From Pandoraea eparura (GTDB lineage: Bacteria > Pseudomonadota > Gammaproteobacteria > Burkholderiales > Burkholderiaceae): a DNA stretch of 64,000 nt. Below, in pieces: positions 35,836 through 44,110 of the stretch. A program made the position numbers and the translations under genes. Positions within the stretch are counted from its first letter, which is position 1. Each line of letters opens with the position of its first letter. The stretch spans positions 62,001-126,000 of the forward strand of contig NZ_CABPSH010000005.1 of assembly GCF_902459725.1 (NCBI RefSeq), written 5' to 3'. Below the pieces are notes generated by a model. It made no database searches, was not told the origin of the DNA, and saw only the letters and a list, made by a program, of their open reading frames with translations.

Positions 35836-36168
35836 ATGCCCGTTTCGATGGAACAGTCATTGATGGCTGAAATGCGTCGCATGCAGGCGACACAGCGCGA
35901 ACTGGATCGCGTGGCAGGGGCGCGCGACGCCGACCCCGCGCTGGCCGGTACGCCGACCGGTCCCGACTTCGGCACGATGCTGCGCGGCGTGGACGCGGCC
36001 CAGCGCGATGCGGGCGAGCGCATGCGCGCGTTCGATCTGGGCCAGAGCGACGACCTGACCGGCGCGATGCTGGCGAGCGCGCAGGCCGACCTGTCGTTCT
36101 CGTTGCTTATGCGCACGCGCGACAAGGTCGTGGGTGCGGTGGAAGAGTTGGTGCGCATGCCGTTCTGA
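35836..36168 (+). CDS. fliE: Flagellar hook-basal body protein FliE
   Basis: The 110-residue protein has the FliE C-terminal helix with DLTGAMLASAQADLSFSLLMR (about 74-94, shown only in part) and VGAVEELVRMPF at the end. FliE joins the MS ring to the rod and is the first rod protein exported. The ATG at 35836 is preferred over 35824 since GGAG at 35826-35829 then acts as its ribosome site. fliF, which normally follows fliE, is not next; a LysR gene is convergent 89 bases downstream, so fliE is monocistronic here. Confidence 0.9.
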   Translation: MPVSMEQSLMAEMRRMQATQRELDRVAGARDADPALAGTPTGPDFGTMLRGVDAAQRDAGERMRAFDLGQSDDLTGAMLASAQADLSFSLLMRTRDKVVGAVEELVRMPF

Positions 36169-36257
36169 GCGACGCCCGGCACAGCGTTTGCGTCGCCCTC
36201 GCACATGCGCCGGCATGCGGATGTCGAGGGAGCCGCTACCGTGCGGTTAGCGCATCG

Positions 36258-37166
36258 TCACCGCACCGTCGCCGGATCGTCCGCCGCCGAGGCGAAGCAC
36301 TGGGCGAGAAAGCGCTCGGTCGGACGCGACAGCGCGTCGGCGTGCGGCACGAGTGCCGTCAACAGACGTTTGAGGCCATGCGGGGGATCGATGCGTACGG
36401 AGGCGAGTGCCGCGTCTTCGTGACGCATCGACATCGCAGACACGAAGCCCACGCCCATGCCTGCGCGCACGGCCTCCTTGATACTCTCCACCCCGGCCAA
36501 CTCCAGCGCCACGCGTGGCGAGAGTCCGGCCACCGAGAAGGCACGCGCTACCAGCGCCCGCACCCCCGAGCCGGGTTCGCGCAGGATCAACGGGTACTCG
36601 GCGATGGCCTGCAGCGAGGCGCCGTGCGGCGGTTGTGCGAGGGGATGGTCGGCGCGCGCGATCGCCACGACTTCGTCGTTGCGCCACGGACGCACTGCAA
36701 TTTCCCGCGACAGCCCCGGTGGCACCGCGCCTTCGATGAACGCGACGTCGAGCCGGTCGAGCTGCGCCACGATTTCACTGGTGTTGCCGTCGACGATATG
36801 CAGTGCGACTTCGGGGTAGCGTTGATGGAATTCCGCAATCGCGTAGGGCAACAGGTAGCTCGCGGGCGTCGTGCTCGCGCCAATGCGCAACGCGCCGGTT
36901 TCCATGCCGCGCAGGTCGTCGCGCAGGGCGATGGCCTGGCGATAGTCCTGTCGCAGCTTGTTGGCATACACGGCAACCTGCTCGCCAACGGCGGTCAGCC
37001 GGATGCCGCGGCCATCGCGTCGGTACAACGGCTCGCCGAACGACTCCTGCAACAACCGCAATTGACCGGAGACGGCGGGTTGCGACAGGTGCAGCGCCTG
37101 CGCCGCATGGCTGATGTTGCCCAGTTCGGCCACGGTCGCGAAGGTCAGCAATTGGTCCGGCGTCAT
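36258..37166 (-). CDS. LysR-family regulator (CysL/CbbR-like)
   Basis: The 302-residue protein has an N-terminal helix-turn-helix (about 4-62, LLTFATVAELGNISHAAQAL) and an effector domain (about 90-295) with GALRIGASTTPASYLLPY and the glycine-rich PLILREPGSG segment typical of the CysL/CbbR group. Its target is unknown: it is convergent with fliE and divergent, across 307 bases, from a chemotaxis-receptor gene. No metabolic operon is adjacent. It may act on that receptor or elsewhere. Confidence 0.88.
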   Translation of the reverse strand: MTPDQLLTFATVAELGNISHAAQALHLSQPAVSGQLRLLQESFGEPLYRRDGRGIRLTAVGEQVAVYANKLRQDYRQAIALRDDLRGMETGALRIGASTTPASYLLPYAIAEFHQRYPEVALHIVDGNTSEIVAQLDRLDVAFIEGAVPPGLSREIAVRPWRNDEVVAIARADHPLAQPPHGASLQAIAEYPLILREPGSGVRALVARAFSVAGLSPRVALELAGVESIKEAVRAGMGVGFVSAMSMRHEDAALASVRIDPPHGLKRLLTALVPHADALSRPTERFLAQCFASAADDPATVR

Positions 37167-37473
37167 GGTGAATCCATCGGATAGGGTGATGATTAACGAT
37201 CATCATAGCCATTATTCGGATGATTGACTGGCGGCGCGACAATCCTCAGGCAGTAAGTCCCGCGTAAGCCGTGCATGAGAGGGTGCCGCTATAAAGTCGG
37301 AAGGGCGGGGCGGCGGCCAGCGAGGCATCCCTCAAGTCGGCGGTATTTCTCCCGTTATGCTTTTCGACACACCCGCGTGTGGCGCGAACGTCTGCGCCGG
37401 TGTTTGCCGGCCGGTCGGGTGACGGTTGCGCCCTCGTCATAACAAGCAGATCAGAGACGCGAGGAGACTGAGG
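37167..37473. promoter_or_regulatory. Divergent gap between LysR and chemoreceptor genes
   Basis: No gene is seen in these 307 bases. Near the LysR start there is an ATGATTAACGATCAT stretch that is partly palindromic and resembles a LysR autoregulatory site. TAAAGTCG at 37292-37299 could be a flagellar-type minus-35 box, but the matching minus-10 is poor. GAGGAGACTGAGG just before 37474 is the ribosome site of the receptor gene. Confidence 0.4.
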
Positions 37474-38886
37474 ATGGGGCTATTCACGAGCGCCCGGGGA
37501 GCGGCGCAAACCGTCAGCATCATGAACGAGGTGGCGCTCAACGCCGGCACCCTGGGCGTTGAATTGTGCGATATCGCCGGTAACGTCGACGAAATCGCTG
37601 TTCGCATCAAGCGTCAGGCTGAAGTGTTTCAGGCGCTTCGCCAAACCGCCGCTGAGACGAGCGAAGGCAACCAGCGCATCGCCAACGCCGCGCGCGAGGC
37701 GCGTGATGTGGCCGATCGTGCGAGCGCGCAAATCACGGCGTCGCGCAGCACGGCCGACGCCTCGCTGGCTTCGATCCACGGCCTGGTGGAGGGCGTCTCC
37801 GGCATGGCCGGCGAGATCGCGGGGCTGCGCGACGCGCTCGACCACGTCGGCAAGGTGGCCGAGGGCATTTCGGTCATCGCCCGCCAAACCAATTTGCTCG
37901 CGCTCAACGCCGCCATCGAAGCCGCGCGCGCCGGGGCGGCCGGGCGCAGCTTCGCCGTGGTCGCCACCGAGGTCAAACTGCTCGCCAGCAAGACGGCCGA
38001 GGCGACGCTGCAGATCGAGCAGACACTGGCCGCGCTCGGCGAGCGCACCGAGCGCCTGATGCGCGAGAGCAACGCCAACGTCGCGCGCGCCAACGACGCC
38101 CGCGAAGGGACAAGCGCCATCGCCAGTGTGATCGAGACGGCCGGGACCGCGCTCGATACGTTCGACCGTCAGGCCGGGCAGATCGCGCAGGCGAGCGAAG
38201 CCATCGAGAACGAATGCACCATGCTCGCCGCGCATGTCGACGAAATGGCCGACGGGGTAGCGCATTCGGCCGAACACGTCGAGCGCGCGCGTGAGCGCAT
38301 CAACGGTCTGCTCGGCGTCTCGGAGCATCTGATCGGCCTGATTGCCGGCAGTGGCGTCGAGACGGAGGACACGCCATTCATTCGCGCGGTGCGCCGTGCG
38401 GCCAAGCAGGTGGGGGAGACTTTCGAGGCGGCGCTGGCCAAGGGCAAGATCACCGAGCAGGCGCTGTTCGATCGCCGCTACGAGCCGATTCCCGGCTCGA
38501 ATCCTCAGCAGTTGATGGCCAGCTTTACGCGCTTTACCGACGAGACGCTGCCGGCCATCCAGGAGCCGCTGCTTGCGCTCAACGAACGCATCGCTTTTTG
38601 CGCCGCGGTCGACGAGAATGGCTATCTGCCGACGCACAACCGCAAATTCTCGCAATCACCGACCAACGATCCGGTATGGAACGCCGCGAACTGCCGCAAC
38701 CGGCGTCTGTTCAACGACCGCACCGGCGCAGCCGCTGGGCGCAACACGCAACCCTTGTTGCTGCAGACCTATCGGCGCGACATGGGCGGCGGCGAGTTCA
38801 TGGTGATGAAAGACGCCTCGGCGCCAATTTACGTGAACGGACGTCATTGGGGCGGCTTCCGCATCGCCTACCGCGTCGCCCGGTAG
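37474..38886 (+). CDS. Soluble methyl-accepting chemotaxis protein with C-terminal sensor domain
   Basis: The 470-residue protein has no membrane segment. Residues about 40-290 form the chemoreceptor signalling coiled coil with the conserved hairpin tip [20 protein letters not shown] (138-157) that contacts CheA and CheW. The C-terminal part (about 320-470), with [20 protein letters not shown] and a YLPTHN-FSQ segment, resembles a Cache-like sensor seen at the C-terminus of some cytoplasmic receptors. It therefore probably senses an internal signal such as redox or metabolic state. It is next to, but not in, the lateral flagellar operons. The start follows a strong GAGGAGACTGAGG site. Confidence 0.85.
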   Translation: MGLFTSARGAAQTVSIMNEVALNAGTLGVELCDIAGNVDEIAVRIKRQAEVFQALRQTAAETSEGNQRIANAAREARDVADRASAQITASRSTADASLASIHGLVEGVSGMAGEIAGLRDALDHVGKVAEGISVIARQTNLLALNAAIEAARAGAAGRSFAVVATEVKLLASKTAEATLQIEQTLAALGERTERLMRESNANVARANDAREGTSAIASVIETAGTALDTFDRQAGQIAQASEAIENECTMLAAHVDEMADGVAHSAEHVERARERINGLLGVSEHLIGLIAGSGVETEDTPFIRAVRRAAKQVGETFEAALAKGKITEQALFDRRYEPIPGSNPQQLMASFTRFTDETLPAIQEPLLALNERIAFCAAVDENGYLPTHNRKFSQSPTNDPVWNAANCRNRRLFNDRTGAAAGRNTQPLLLQTYRRDMGGGEFMVMKDASAPIYVNGRHWGGFRIAYRVAR

Positions 38887-38925
38887 CTACGCCAAGCCGC
38901 GTTGCGCCAGTCGGCTACGTCAAAA

Positions 38926-38963
38926 TGAACGCGCCACCGACCTCACAGTCGGTGGCGCGTTCA
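38926..38963. terminator. Strong hairpin between convergent genes
   Basis: A perfect 16-base stem (TGAACGCGCCACCGAC and its complement) with a six-base loop lies between the chemoreceptor stop and the stop of the minus-strand gene at 39021. On the minus strand the stem is followed by a TTTTG stretch, so it most likely terminates that gene, and may work in both directions. Confidence 0.75.
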
Positions 38964-39020
38964 TCTACCGGGGGCCGGTGCATTTCCCGGCCAGGCGACC
39001 GGTGAATGGCCGGGCGTCGC

Positions 39021-39323
39021 TCAATGGCGATGCCAGCGATCGCGGTGCCAGTGGCCGTGTCCGTACCCGTAGTACGGACGCCCATAGTAGACCGGCGGCC
39101 GACCGTAATAAACCGGTGCCGGGGCAACATAAACGGGCGGCGGGGCGTAGTAGACCGGCGGCGGGGGCGCGACGTAGACGGGCGCCGGCGCATAGACCGG
39201 GGCGGGGACGACCAGCGGCAAGCCAATGCCGATACCGACCGAGACGTGCGCCTGCGCTGTCCCGACAGCGCCCGCCGCGAGCGCGATGCCCGCGATGGCA
39301 AGGGCGGCAAACTTGGTTTTCAT
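39021..39323 (-). CDS. Small exported Pro/Tyr-rich protein
   Basis: The 100-residue protein has a clear signal peptide (about 1-24, ending AQA) and a mature region built of Pro-Val-Tyr repeats (VYxAPxPVYV and PPPVYYxP units), then a Tyr/Gly/His/Arg-rich tail ending RDRWHRH. Proteins of this kind are common in Burkholderiales and are annotated only as hypothetical or virulence-associated; the function is unknown. The His/Arg tail could bind metal or nucleic acid. The ATG at 39323 follows CAGGAGAAACGTC on the minus strand. Confidence 0.8.
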   Translation of the reverse strand: MKTKFAALAIAGIALAAGAVGTAQAHVSVGIGIGLPLVVPAPVYAPAPVYVAPPPPVYYAPPPVYVAPAPVYYGRPPVYYGRPYYGYGHGHWHRDRWHRH

Positions 39324-39850
39324 GACGTTTCTCCTGCGGACTTGGCAGCGTACGGTTGACGACGCCCGGACGGCACCATGCCGACCGGCGCGCCAGATGC
39401 CCGTGGGCACCGTGGTTTGTCAGATTCCTTGGCCTTAACTTTACTGAAGTTCCGAAACGCGGGCGTGGCGCAATTGTTGCAAAGTATGCGCATTGACACG
39501 GTACAGGGAACGTTCGGGCGTGGAAAAGCGGCCGCCAAACGTGTAAATCAAGTCGTCATTCTATTCAGAATCAACGATTTGCGCTCGTTTCGGTGCGCGT
39601 CATGCGGCACGGGTTCGCATCGGCGCGCGCCGGATCGGGCGGCGCTTGTTACATTCATTTACATGCGCGTCCGCCGCCTGTGGCGCAAAAACAGCAGGCG
39701 GATGCCGCATTCGCCACATCCGCCTGCCCTCGGCGTCGCACACGGATGCACGACGCCGTCTCCTCCCCGCCAAATCGGTTCGTCCCGGGCGGCTTGCATT
39801 TTGGGGGCACTCACAGCGACCGCGCGCCGCATTTGGGGGACGTCCCCGCG
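39324..39850. other. Gene-free stretch with promoter region and terminator
   Basis: These 527 bases hold no convincing gene. The right half contains the terminator of the entericidin-like gene (39684-39727). The left part, up to about 39480, must contain the promoter of the minus-strand Pro/Tyr-rich gene; its composition is more AT-rich near 39430-39580, but no clear minus-35/minus-10 pair could be assigned. Confidence 0.5.
39684..39727 (-). terminator. Terminator of entericidin-like gene
   Basis: A perfect ten-base stem GCAGGCGGAT / ATCCGCCTGC (39694-39703 and 39718-39727) is followed on the minus strand by a TGTTTTTGC stretch (39684-39693). It lies about 125 bases past the stop of the minus-strand gene at 39851. 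Confidence 0.75.
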
Positions 39851-39988
39851 TTACTTGGCGCGATCGGCGGCGCCCTGAATGGCTTCGCCCCCGCGTTCAA
39901 CGTCCTTGCCCGCGCCGTGGATGGTGTTGCAACCGGCCAGACCCAGTGCGAAGCCGCAGAGCAGCGCGATAGCGATCAGTCGTTTCAT
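39851..39988 (-). CDS. Entericidin A/B-family small lipoprotein
   Basis: The 45-residue peptide has a lipoprotein signal ending LAGC with the Cys at residue 20, then NTIHGAGKDVERGGEAIQGA, the repeated Gly-Asp/Glu pattern of entericidins (ecnA/ecnB). These are small envelope lipoproteins tied to stationary phase and osmotic stress, sometimes described as a toxin-antidote pair; here only one copy is seen. AAGGAGACATTCCC precedes the ATG on the minus strand. It is next to a csbD-like gene, another stress gene. Confidence 0.85.
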   Translation of the reverse strand: MKRLIAIALLCGFALGLAGCNTIHGAGKDVERGGEAIQGAADRAK

Positions 39989-40070
39989 GGGAATGTCTCC
40001 TTTGACAGAGGATATTGTGCGTCGCGTGGCAAACCCGCGAAGGCAAAGGGGCGTATCGGGGTGCCCGGGG

Positions 40071-40092
40071 GTGCCCGCCTTCCGGCGGGCAC
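40071..40092. repeat. Hairpin downstream of csbD-like gene
   Basis: A perfect nine-base stem GTGCCCGCC / GGCGGGCAC with a four-base loop lies 12 bases past the minus-strand csbD-like stop. No T tract follows on either strand, so it may protect the RNA 3-prime end or be a weak terminator. Confidence 0.55.
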
Positions 40093-40104
40093 GGCCGCCA
40101 CGGC

Positions 40105-40311
40105 TTACCAGAGCTTGTGGTGGTCGTTCCAGTTGTCGACTTCGCGCTCGGCTTCGGCCTTCGCCTTGCCGTAGCGCTCCTGGATCGCCCCCACGAACTT
40201 GTCGCGGTTGCCTTCGATCTTGAGCAGATCGTCATCCGTCAGGTCGCCCCACTGCTTCTTCGCTTCGCCCTTGAGTTGGTTCCACTTGCCCTTGATCAGA
40301 TCCGAGTTCAT
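40105..40311 (-). CDS. CsbD-family stress protein
   Basis: The 68-residue protein matches CsbD/YjbJ: MNSDLIKGKWNQLKGEAKKQWGDLTDDDL with the typical Lys-Gly-x-x-x-Gln-x-x-Gly pattern (full motif about 5-25), then RDKFVGAIQERYGKAK. Members are small, hydrophilic, and strongly induced in general stress or stationary phase; the biochemical role is unknown. The ATG at 40311 has AAGGAGTGGCT directly upstream on the minus strand, which decides the start against a longer in-frame reading. Confidence 0.92.
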   Translation of the reverse strand: MNSDLIKGKWNQLKGEAKKQWGDLTDDDLLKIEGNRDKFVGAIQERYGKAKAEAEREVDNWNDHHKLW

Positions 40312-40524
40312 AGCCACTCCTTCATTTTGGGTTGGATTGGGATGGGTTCGGGTAATGCCTGGCATCGGCACGCACAGCGTCGTGCCGGGTCGCCGCGCCT
40401 TCCGGGCGACACGTGATTCCATGGTAGGGAGTGCGAAGCGTTCGCGCTGTCAGCCGAGTCAGCGCTGATGCGTAGGCGGAGTCGGGTTGCGCTGTCGGTG
40501 CATTCCGACGCACGGTGATGCAGC

Positions 40525-42012
40525 CTAGGGTGTGTGCGGCGAGGTGCCGGCGTCGTCATCATCGTCAGTACGCCTGGCGCAAGGCGTTTGCGTGGCAGTG
40601 CTTTCGGTGACTTCCGTCGCGATGTTGGGCGCGTCCGCAGGATTGCACAGCGGCAGCACCACCTGAATCTCGGTGCCGAGGCGCAGCGGCAGCGAGTGAA
40701 TGTCGATACGTCCGCCCTTGGCCGAGACCCGCTGACGCATGCCGAACAGGCCGTGCGTCTTGGGCTTGTTGAACTGATCCGGCGTGAGTCCGATGCCGTT
40801 GTCGATGACTTCGAGACGCACACGCTGATCGTCGCACGCCAGCGCCACGCGCACCGCCGTGGCGCGAGCGTACTTGCCGGCATTCGTGAGCGCTTCCTGC
40901 GCAACGCGGAACAGCACGATCGCCGTCGACTCGGGCAGTGCGAAGTCGTCTTCCGGCAAGTCGAGGTCGAGTTGCCAGTGCTGTTGGTCGGCGGTTTCCT
41001 CGGCGAGCGAGCGCAATGCCGTCACGAGACCGAAGTTGATCAGCACTGTCGGGCGCAGATTTTCGATGATACGGCGCTTCGTTTGAATGCCGGAGTCGAG
41101 ATTGCGTTGCGCGCGCGCGAGTTTTTCGGCAATCACAGGATCGACGTTGCGCAGCTTGTGATGCGCCCAGGTTACGTCCATCTTGCAGGCGGTGAGAATC
41201 GCACCGAGTTCGTCGTGAAGTTCGCGCGACAGGCGGGTCTTCTCGTCTTCGCTGACGTTCTGCAAGTGCGTGGCCAACTCGTCGAGCTGCTCGGTGCGCT
41301 CGCGCACCACTCGATCCAGATGCGCCTGCTGTTCGTGCAACTGGTCGCGCGCGAGTTGCTCCTGCCGCATCTGCCGGCCGAGCGTGCGAAACAGCAGCAC
41401 GAACAGCAGGATGGTGAGCACCGAGAGGGCGCCGGCGCTTATCGCTGAAATCGCCTGATCGAAGCGTCCGTCGTCCTGCGCGGTGCGCGCGCGGGCCAAC
41501 TCGCGGTTGTAAAGATCGGTGATGCCGTCCTGCACCGGCTCCATCGTCCCCATGCCGAGATTGGCCGGCGAGAGCGCCTCTTCGAGGTTCATCTCTCCTT
41601 GCTTGACCGCCGCGCGTGCCGTTTCCATGGCAGTGATGCGCTGCGAGAACAGCGTCATCACGTTGGCAAAGTCCTTCGAGGCCTGCGCGTCGCCGGTCAC
41701 TTCGTAATGCTGGACCACCAGGGCGGCGAGATCGCGAATGCGTCGCACGGCCGACAGGTAGGGATCGAGATAGATCGGATCGTTCGTGAGCAGATAGCCG
41801 CGCTGGCTCGATACCACGGTCGAGGTGCGCGCCATGATCTCGTTGAGTTCGTTGGCCGCGGTCATCGCCTGCAGGGCGGCCTCGTAGGTGGAGGCGAGCC
41901 GGCGGTGTGCCGACTCCAGCCCGATCAGGCTGCCGACGGTGATGACGATCGCCGCGATCATCGCGATGATCCAGCTTCGGCGACGCAACCAGGACGTGAG
42001 CAATCGGGACAT
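40525..42012 (-). CDS. Sensor histidine kinase, CHASE3 and NarX-type kinase domain
   Basis: The 495-residue protein has a membrane helix at about 13-35, a periplasmic helical CHASE3-like sensor (about 36-185) with SSQRGYLLTNDPIYLDPY, a second helix at about 188-210, a coiled coil, and a HisKA_3 domain with His266 in LSRELHDELGA, then an ATPase domain with DNGIGL. This is the NarX/DegS type of kinase, whose partner is usually a NarL-type regulator such as that at 42872. The kinase gene is divergent from that regulator. An in-frame ATG at 42084 would add 24 residues; neither start has a strong ribosome site. Confidence 0.88.
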   Translation of the reverse strand: MSRLLTSWLRRRSWIIAMIAAIVITVGSLIGLESAHRRLASTYEAALQAMTAANELNEIMARTSTVVSSQRGYLLTNDPIYLDPYLSAVRRIRDLAALVVQHYEVTGDAQASKDFANVMTLFSQRITAMETARAAVKQGEMNLEEALSPANLGMGTMEPVQDGITDLYNRELARARTAQDDGRFDQAISAISAGALSVLTILLFVLLFRTLGRQMRQEQLARDQLHEQQAHLDRVVRERTEQLDELATHLQNVSEDEKTRLSRELHDELGAILTACKMDVTWAHHKLRNVDPVIAEKLARAQRNLDSGIQTKRRIIENLRPTVLINFGLVTALRSLAEETADQQHWQLDLDLPEDDFALPESTAIVLFRVAQEALTNAGKYARATAVRVALACDDQRVRLEVIDNGIGLTPDQFNKPKTHGLFGMRQRVSAKGGRIDIHSLPLRLGTEIQVVLPLCNPADAPNIATEVTESTATQTPCARRTDDDDDAGTSPHTP

Positions 42013-42284
42013 GAGGGCCTGTGGCGTGGTGTTGACGGGGGGGCGCGCGCGGGGAATACCGATGATCAGACGCGCTTCGATCATAAGTCGAAATGCGCGT
42101 CATTTTGCGAATTGTCAGCGAATTCCTACGCAAAAACCAGCGGCGTCCGGGCAGTCCCGCCCGTGCCGTTTTTCTACCATTTACTCAGCGTCCGAGGGTT
42201 TGCGTCGCGCTGTGTCAAGGGGCGACGCGCCACCGGATGTGACGGAAGTCTCCGGGAAACGATGGACTGACCGAGGAGAGCGCC

Positions 42285-42461
42285 ATGTTGAAATGGGCTT
42301 TGATGTTCGCACTGATCTCGATCGTGGCAGGCCTGTTGGGCTTTACCGGGATTGCCGCGGGAGCGGCCGGCATCGCGAAGATTCTGTTCGTGCTGTTCCT
42401 GGTGCTGTTTGTGATCTTCCTGCTGCTTGGACTGACTGTCGCCAAGAAGATGGTCGACTAG
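42285..42461 (+). CDS. DUF1328 small membrane protein, copy 1
   Basis: The 58-residue peptide has two membrane segments (about 3-24 and 30-50) joined by the short [16 protein letters not shown] motif that defines the DUF1328 (YtjA/UPF0391) family. These peptides are often found with CsbD-type and other stress genes; the function is unknown. GAGGAGAGCGCC precedes the ATG. A second copy follows 97 bases downstream. Confidence 0.88.
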   Translation: MLKWALMFALISIVAGLLGFTGIAAGAAGIAKILFVLFLVLFVIFLLLGLTVAKKMVD

Positions 42462-42558
42462 ACGGTGCGCTGCTGCACGGAGCATGTCCGTGCGCGGTCG
42501 TGAAGCCGTGACGCGTTGTCATGCCGCGCACGGACCGCTCCCATCCTAGGAGGTTGCG

Positions 42559-42720
42559 ATGCTTCATTATGCTGTCGTTTTTTTCGTGATCGCGTTGATC
42601 GCCGCAGTGTTCGGTTTTACCGGCATTGCTGCCGGTGCGGCAGAGATCGCGAAAATTCTGTTCTTCATCTTCCTTGTGATCTTTTTGGTCACGCTGCTCT
42701 TCGGGGTGTTCCGACGATAG
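42559..42720 (+). CDS. DUF1328 small membrane protein, copy 2
   Basis: The 53-residue peptide repeats the layout of copy 1 with two membrane segments and [16 protein letters not shown] between them, but differs in flanking residues and ends FGVFRR instead of AKKMVD. CTAGGAGGTTGCG is a strong ribosome site. The pair looks like an old tandem duplication. It precedes the response-regulator gene by about 150 bases. Confidence 0.88.
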   Translation: MLHYAVVFFVIALIAAVFGFTGIAAGAAEIAKILFFIFLVIFLVTLLFGVFRR

Positions 42721-42871
42721 ACGCGCGCTTCCCGGCCGCCGAGGTGTCTCGCCCGGCCGGGCGACCTCGGCACGCGCGTCGGGCAGCCCGGCCGCACTGG
42801 CTGCGCATCGCAATTGAGCGTTAGCGCGAGATGATTCATTATTTGGGCGACCGAGCATCACTGGAGCTTTG

Positions 42872-43516
42872 ATGTCACCGACAACAATAAAAATTCTGAT
42901 TGCCGACGACCACGCGATTGTCCGCACCGGCTTCAAGCAATTCATCGCCGATGAATCGGATATGGAAGTGCTGGGCGAAGCGGCGAGCGGCGACGAAGTG
43001 ATTCGTGCCGTGCGCGATACGGCATTCGATGTGGTGCTGCTCGATATCGCCATGCCCGACAAGAACGGCATCGACACGTTGCGCGTGATCAAGCAGTTGC
43101 GCCCGTCGCAGGGCGTGCTGTTCCTGTCGACGTACCCGGAAGCACAATACGCGGTCAACCTGCTGCGCGCGGGTGCGAACGGCTACCTGATGAAGGATGC
43201 CGCGCCGGAAGAAATCATCCGGGCCATCCGCACGGTAGCGCGTGGCCATCGCTATGTCAGCGAAGGCACGGCCGATCTGCTCGCGCAGAAGCTGGACCAG
43301 CCCGGCGACGAGCCGATCCACGAACAACTCTCGGAGCGCGAGTTTCAGGTGTTCTGCAAGCTCGCGCAGGGACGCACCCCCACCGAGATTGCCGACGAGT
43401 TGCATCTGTCGGTGAAGACCGTCAGTACGTATCGCGCGCGCGTGCTGGAAAAGATGCATTTGAAAACCAATGCCGACCTGACGCTCTACGCGCTCAAGAA
43501 CGGCTTGATCAGTTGA
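42872..43516 (+). CDS. NarL/FixJ-type response regulator
   Basis: The 214-residue protein has a receiver domain (about 6-120) with the acidic pair Asp12-Asp13, phospho-acceptor Asp58 (VVLLDIAMPD) and a Lys near 108, and a LuxR-type DNA-binding helix-turn-helix (about 150-210) with LSEREFQVFCKLAQG and PTEIADELHLSVKTVSTY. It is the probable partner of the kinase at 40525. The ATG at 42872 follows CTGGAGCTTT. Likely targets are the adjacent small stress genes, by inference only. Confidence 0.92.
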   Translation: MSPTTIKILIADDHAIVRTGFKQFIADESDMEVLGEAASGDEVIRAVRDTAFDVVLLDIAMPDKNGIDTLRVIKQLRPSQGVLFLSTYPEAQYAVNLLRAGANGYLMKDAAPEEIIRAIRTVARGHRYVSEGTADLLAQKLDQPGDEPIHEQLSEREFQVFCKLAQGRTPTEIADELHLSVKTVSTYRARVLEKMHLKTNADLTLYALKNGLIS

Positions 43517-43529
43517 TAGCGAGGTTGTC

Positions 43530-43952
43530 ATGTCAACCGGGAACGCGGCAACGCTTACGGGGTCCCGCTTGCCCCTCAAGGTGCTCTTGATCGAGGACTC
43601 GGCGGTCATCCGCGAAAGCCTGTCCGAAGCGCTCGGGTCGACGGGGATGCTCCAGGTGGCGGGCGTGGCGGAGACGGCCGACGACGCCGTTCGCACGCTC
43701 CAGGAAGCGTCGTTCGACGCGGTGATCGTCGATATTCAGTTGCGACGCGGCTCGGGCATGGATGTGCTCGCGTACCTGCACGACGCGGGGCTGCTGCCGC
43801 AGCTCATGGCCATCGTGCTGACGAACTACGCGTTGGCCACCTACCGCAAGCGTTGTCAGCAACTGGGTGTGCAGTACTTCTTCGATAAGTCGCTCGAATT
43901 TGATCGCGTGATCGAAGTGCTCGACGACTTTGCCTCCGGCAGGCAAGCCTGA
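43530..43952 (+). CDS. Receiver-only response regulator
   Basis: The 140-residue protein is a receiver domain with the acidic residues Glu22-Asp23, phospho-acceptor Asp68 (AVIVDIQL), Thr98 (IVLTNYA) and Lys114 (FFDKSLEFD). There is no output domain, as in CheY- or Spo0F-like proteins. It starts 14 bases after the NarL-type gene, so it probably takes part in the same signalling route, as a phosphate sink, relay or protein-binding switch. Confidence 0.85.
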   Translation: MSTGNAATLTGSRLPLKVLLIEDSAVIRESLSEALGSTGMLQVAGVAETADDAVRTLQEASFDAVIVDIQLRRGSGMDVLAYLHDAGLLPQLMAIVLTNYALATYRKRCQQLGVQYFFDKSLEFDRVIEVLDDFASGRQA

Positions 43953-44003
43953 GCGTCACCCGGTTCAGTTGAAATCCGATATAAGGAGGTCGAGTTTTAT
44001 TAT

Positions 44004-44033
44004 TTTCAAATATTTAGATGCATGGGCTAGAAT
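44004..44033 (+). promoter_or_regulatory. Possible promoter of metNIQ
   Basis: The 158-base gap before metN is markedly AT-rich at 43996-44040. TAGAAT at 44028-44033 is a good minus-10 match, with TTTCAA at 44004-44009 as a weak minus-35 at 18 bases. No S-box-like or SAH riboswitch was recognised. Confidence 0.35.
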
Positions 44034-44110
44034 ATTGTCTTTGCACTGAATATCGGGTCCAGGCGGCGGCACTGCGGGCAGTTTCGGCAGTGGGGCTGCT
44101 ATTTTTTTGC

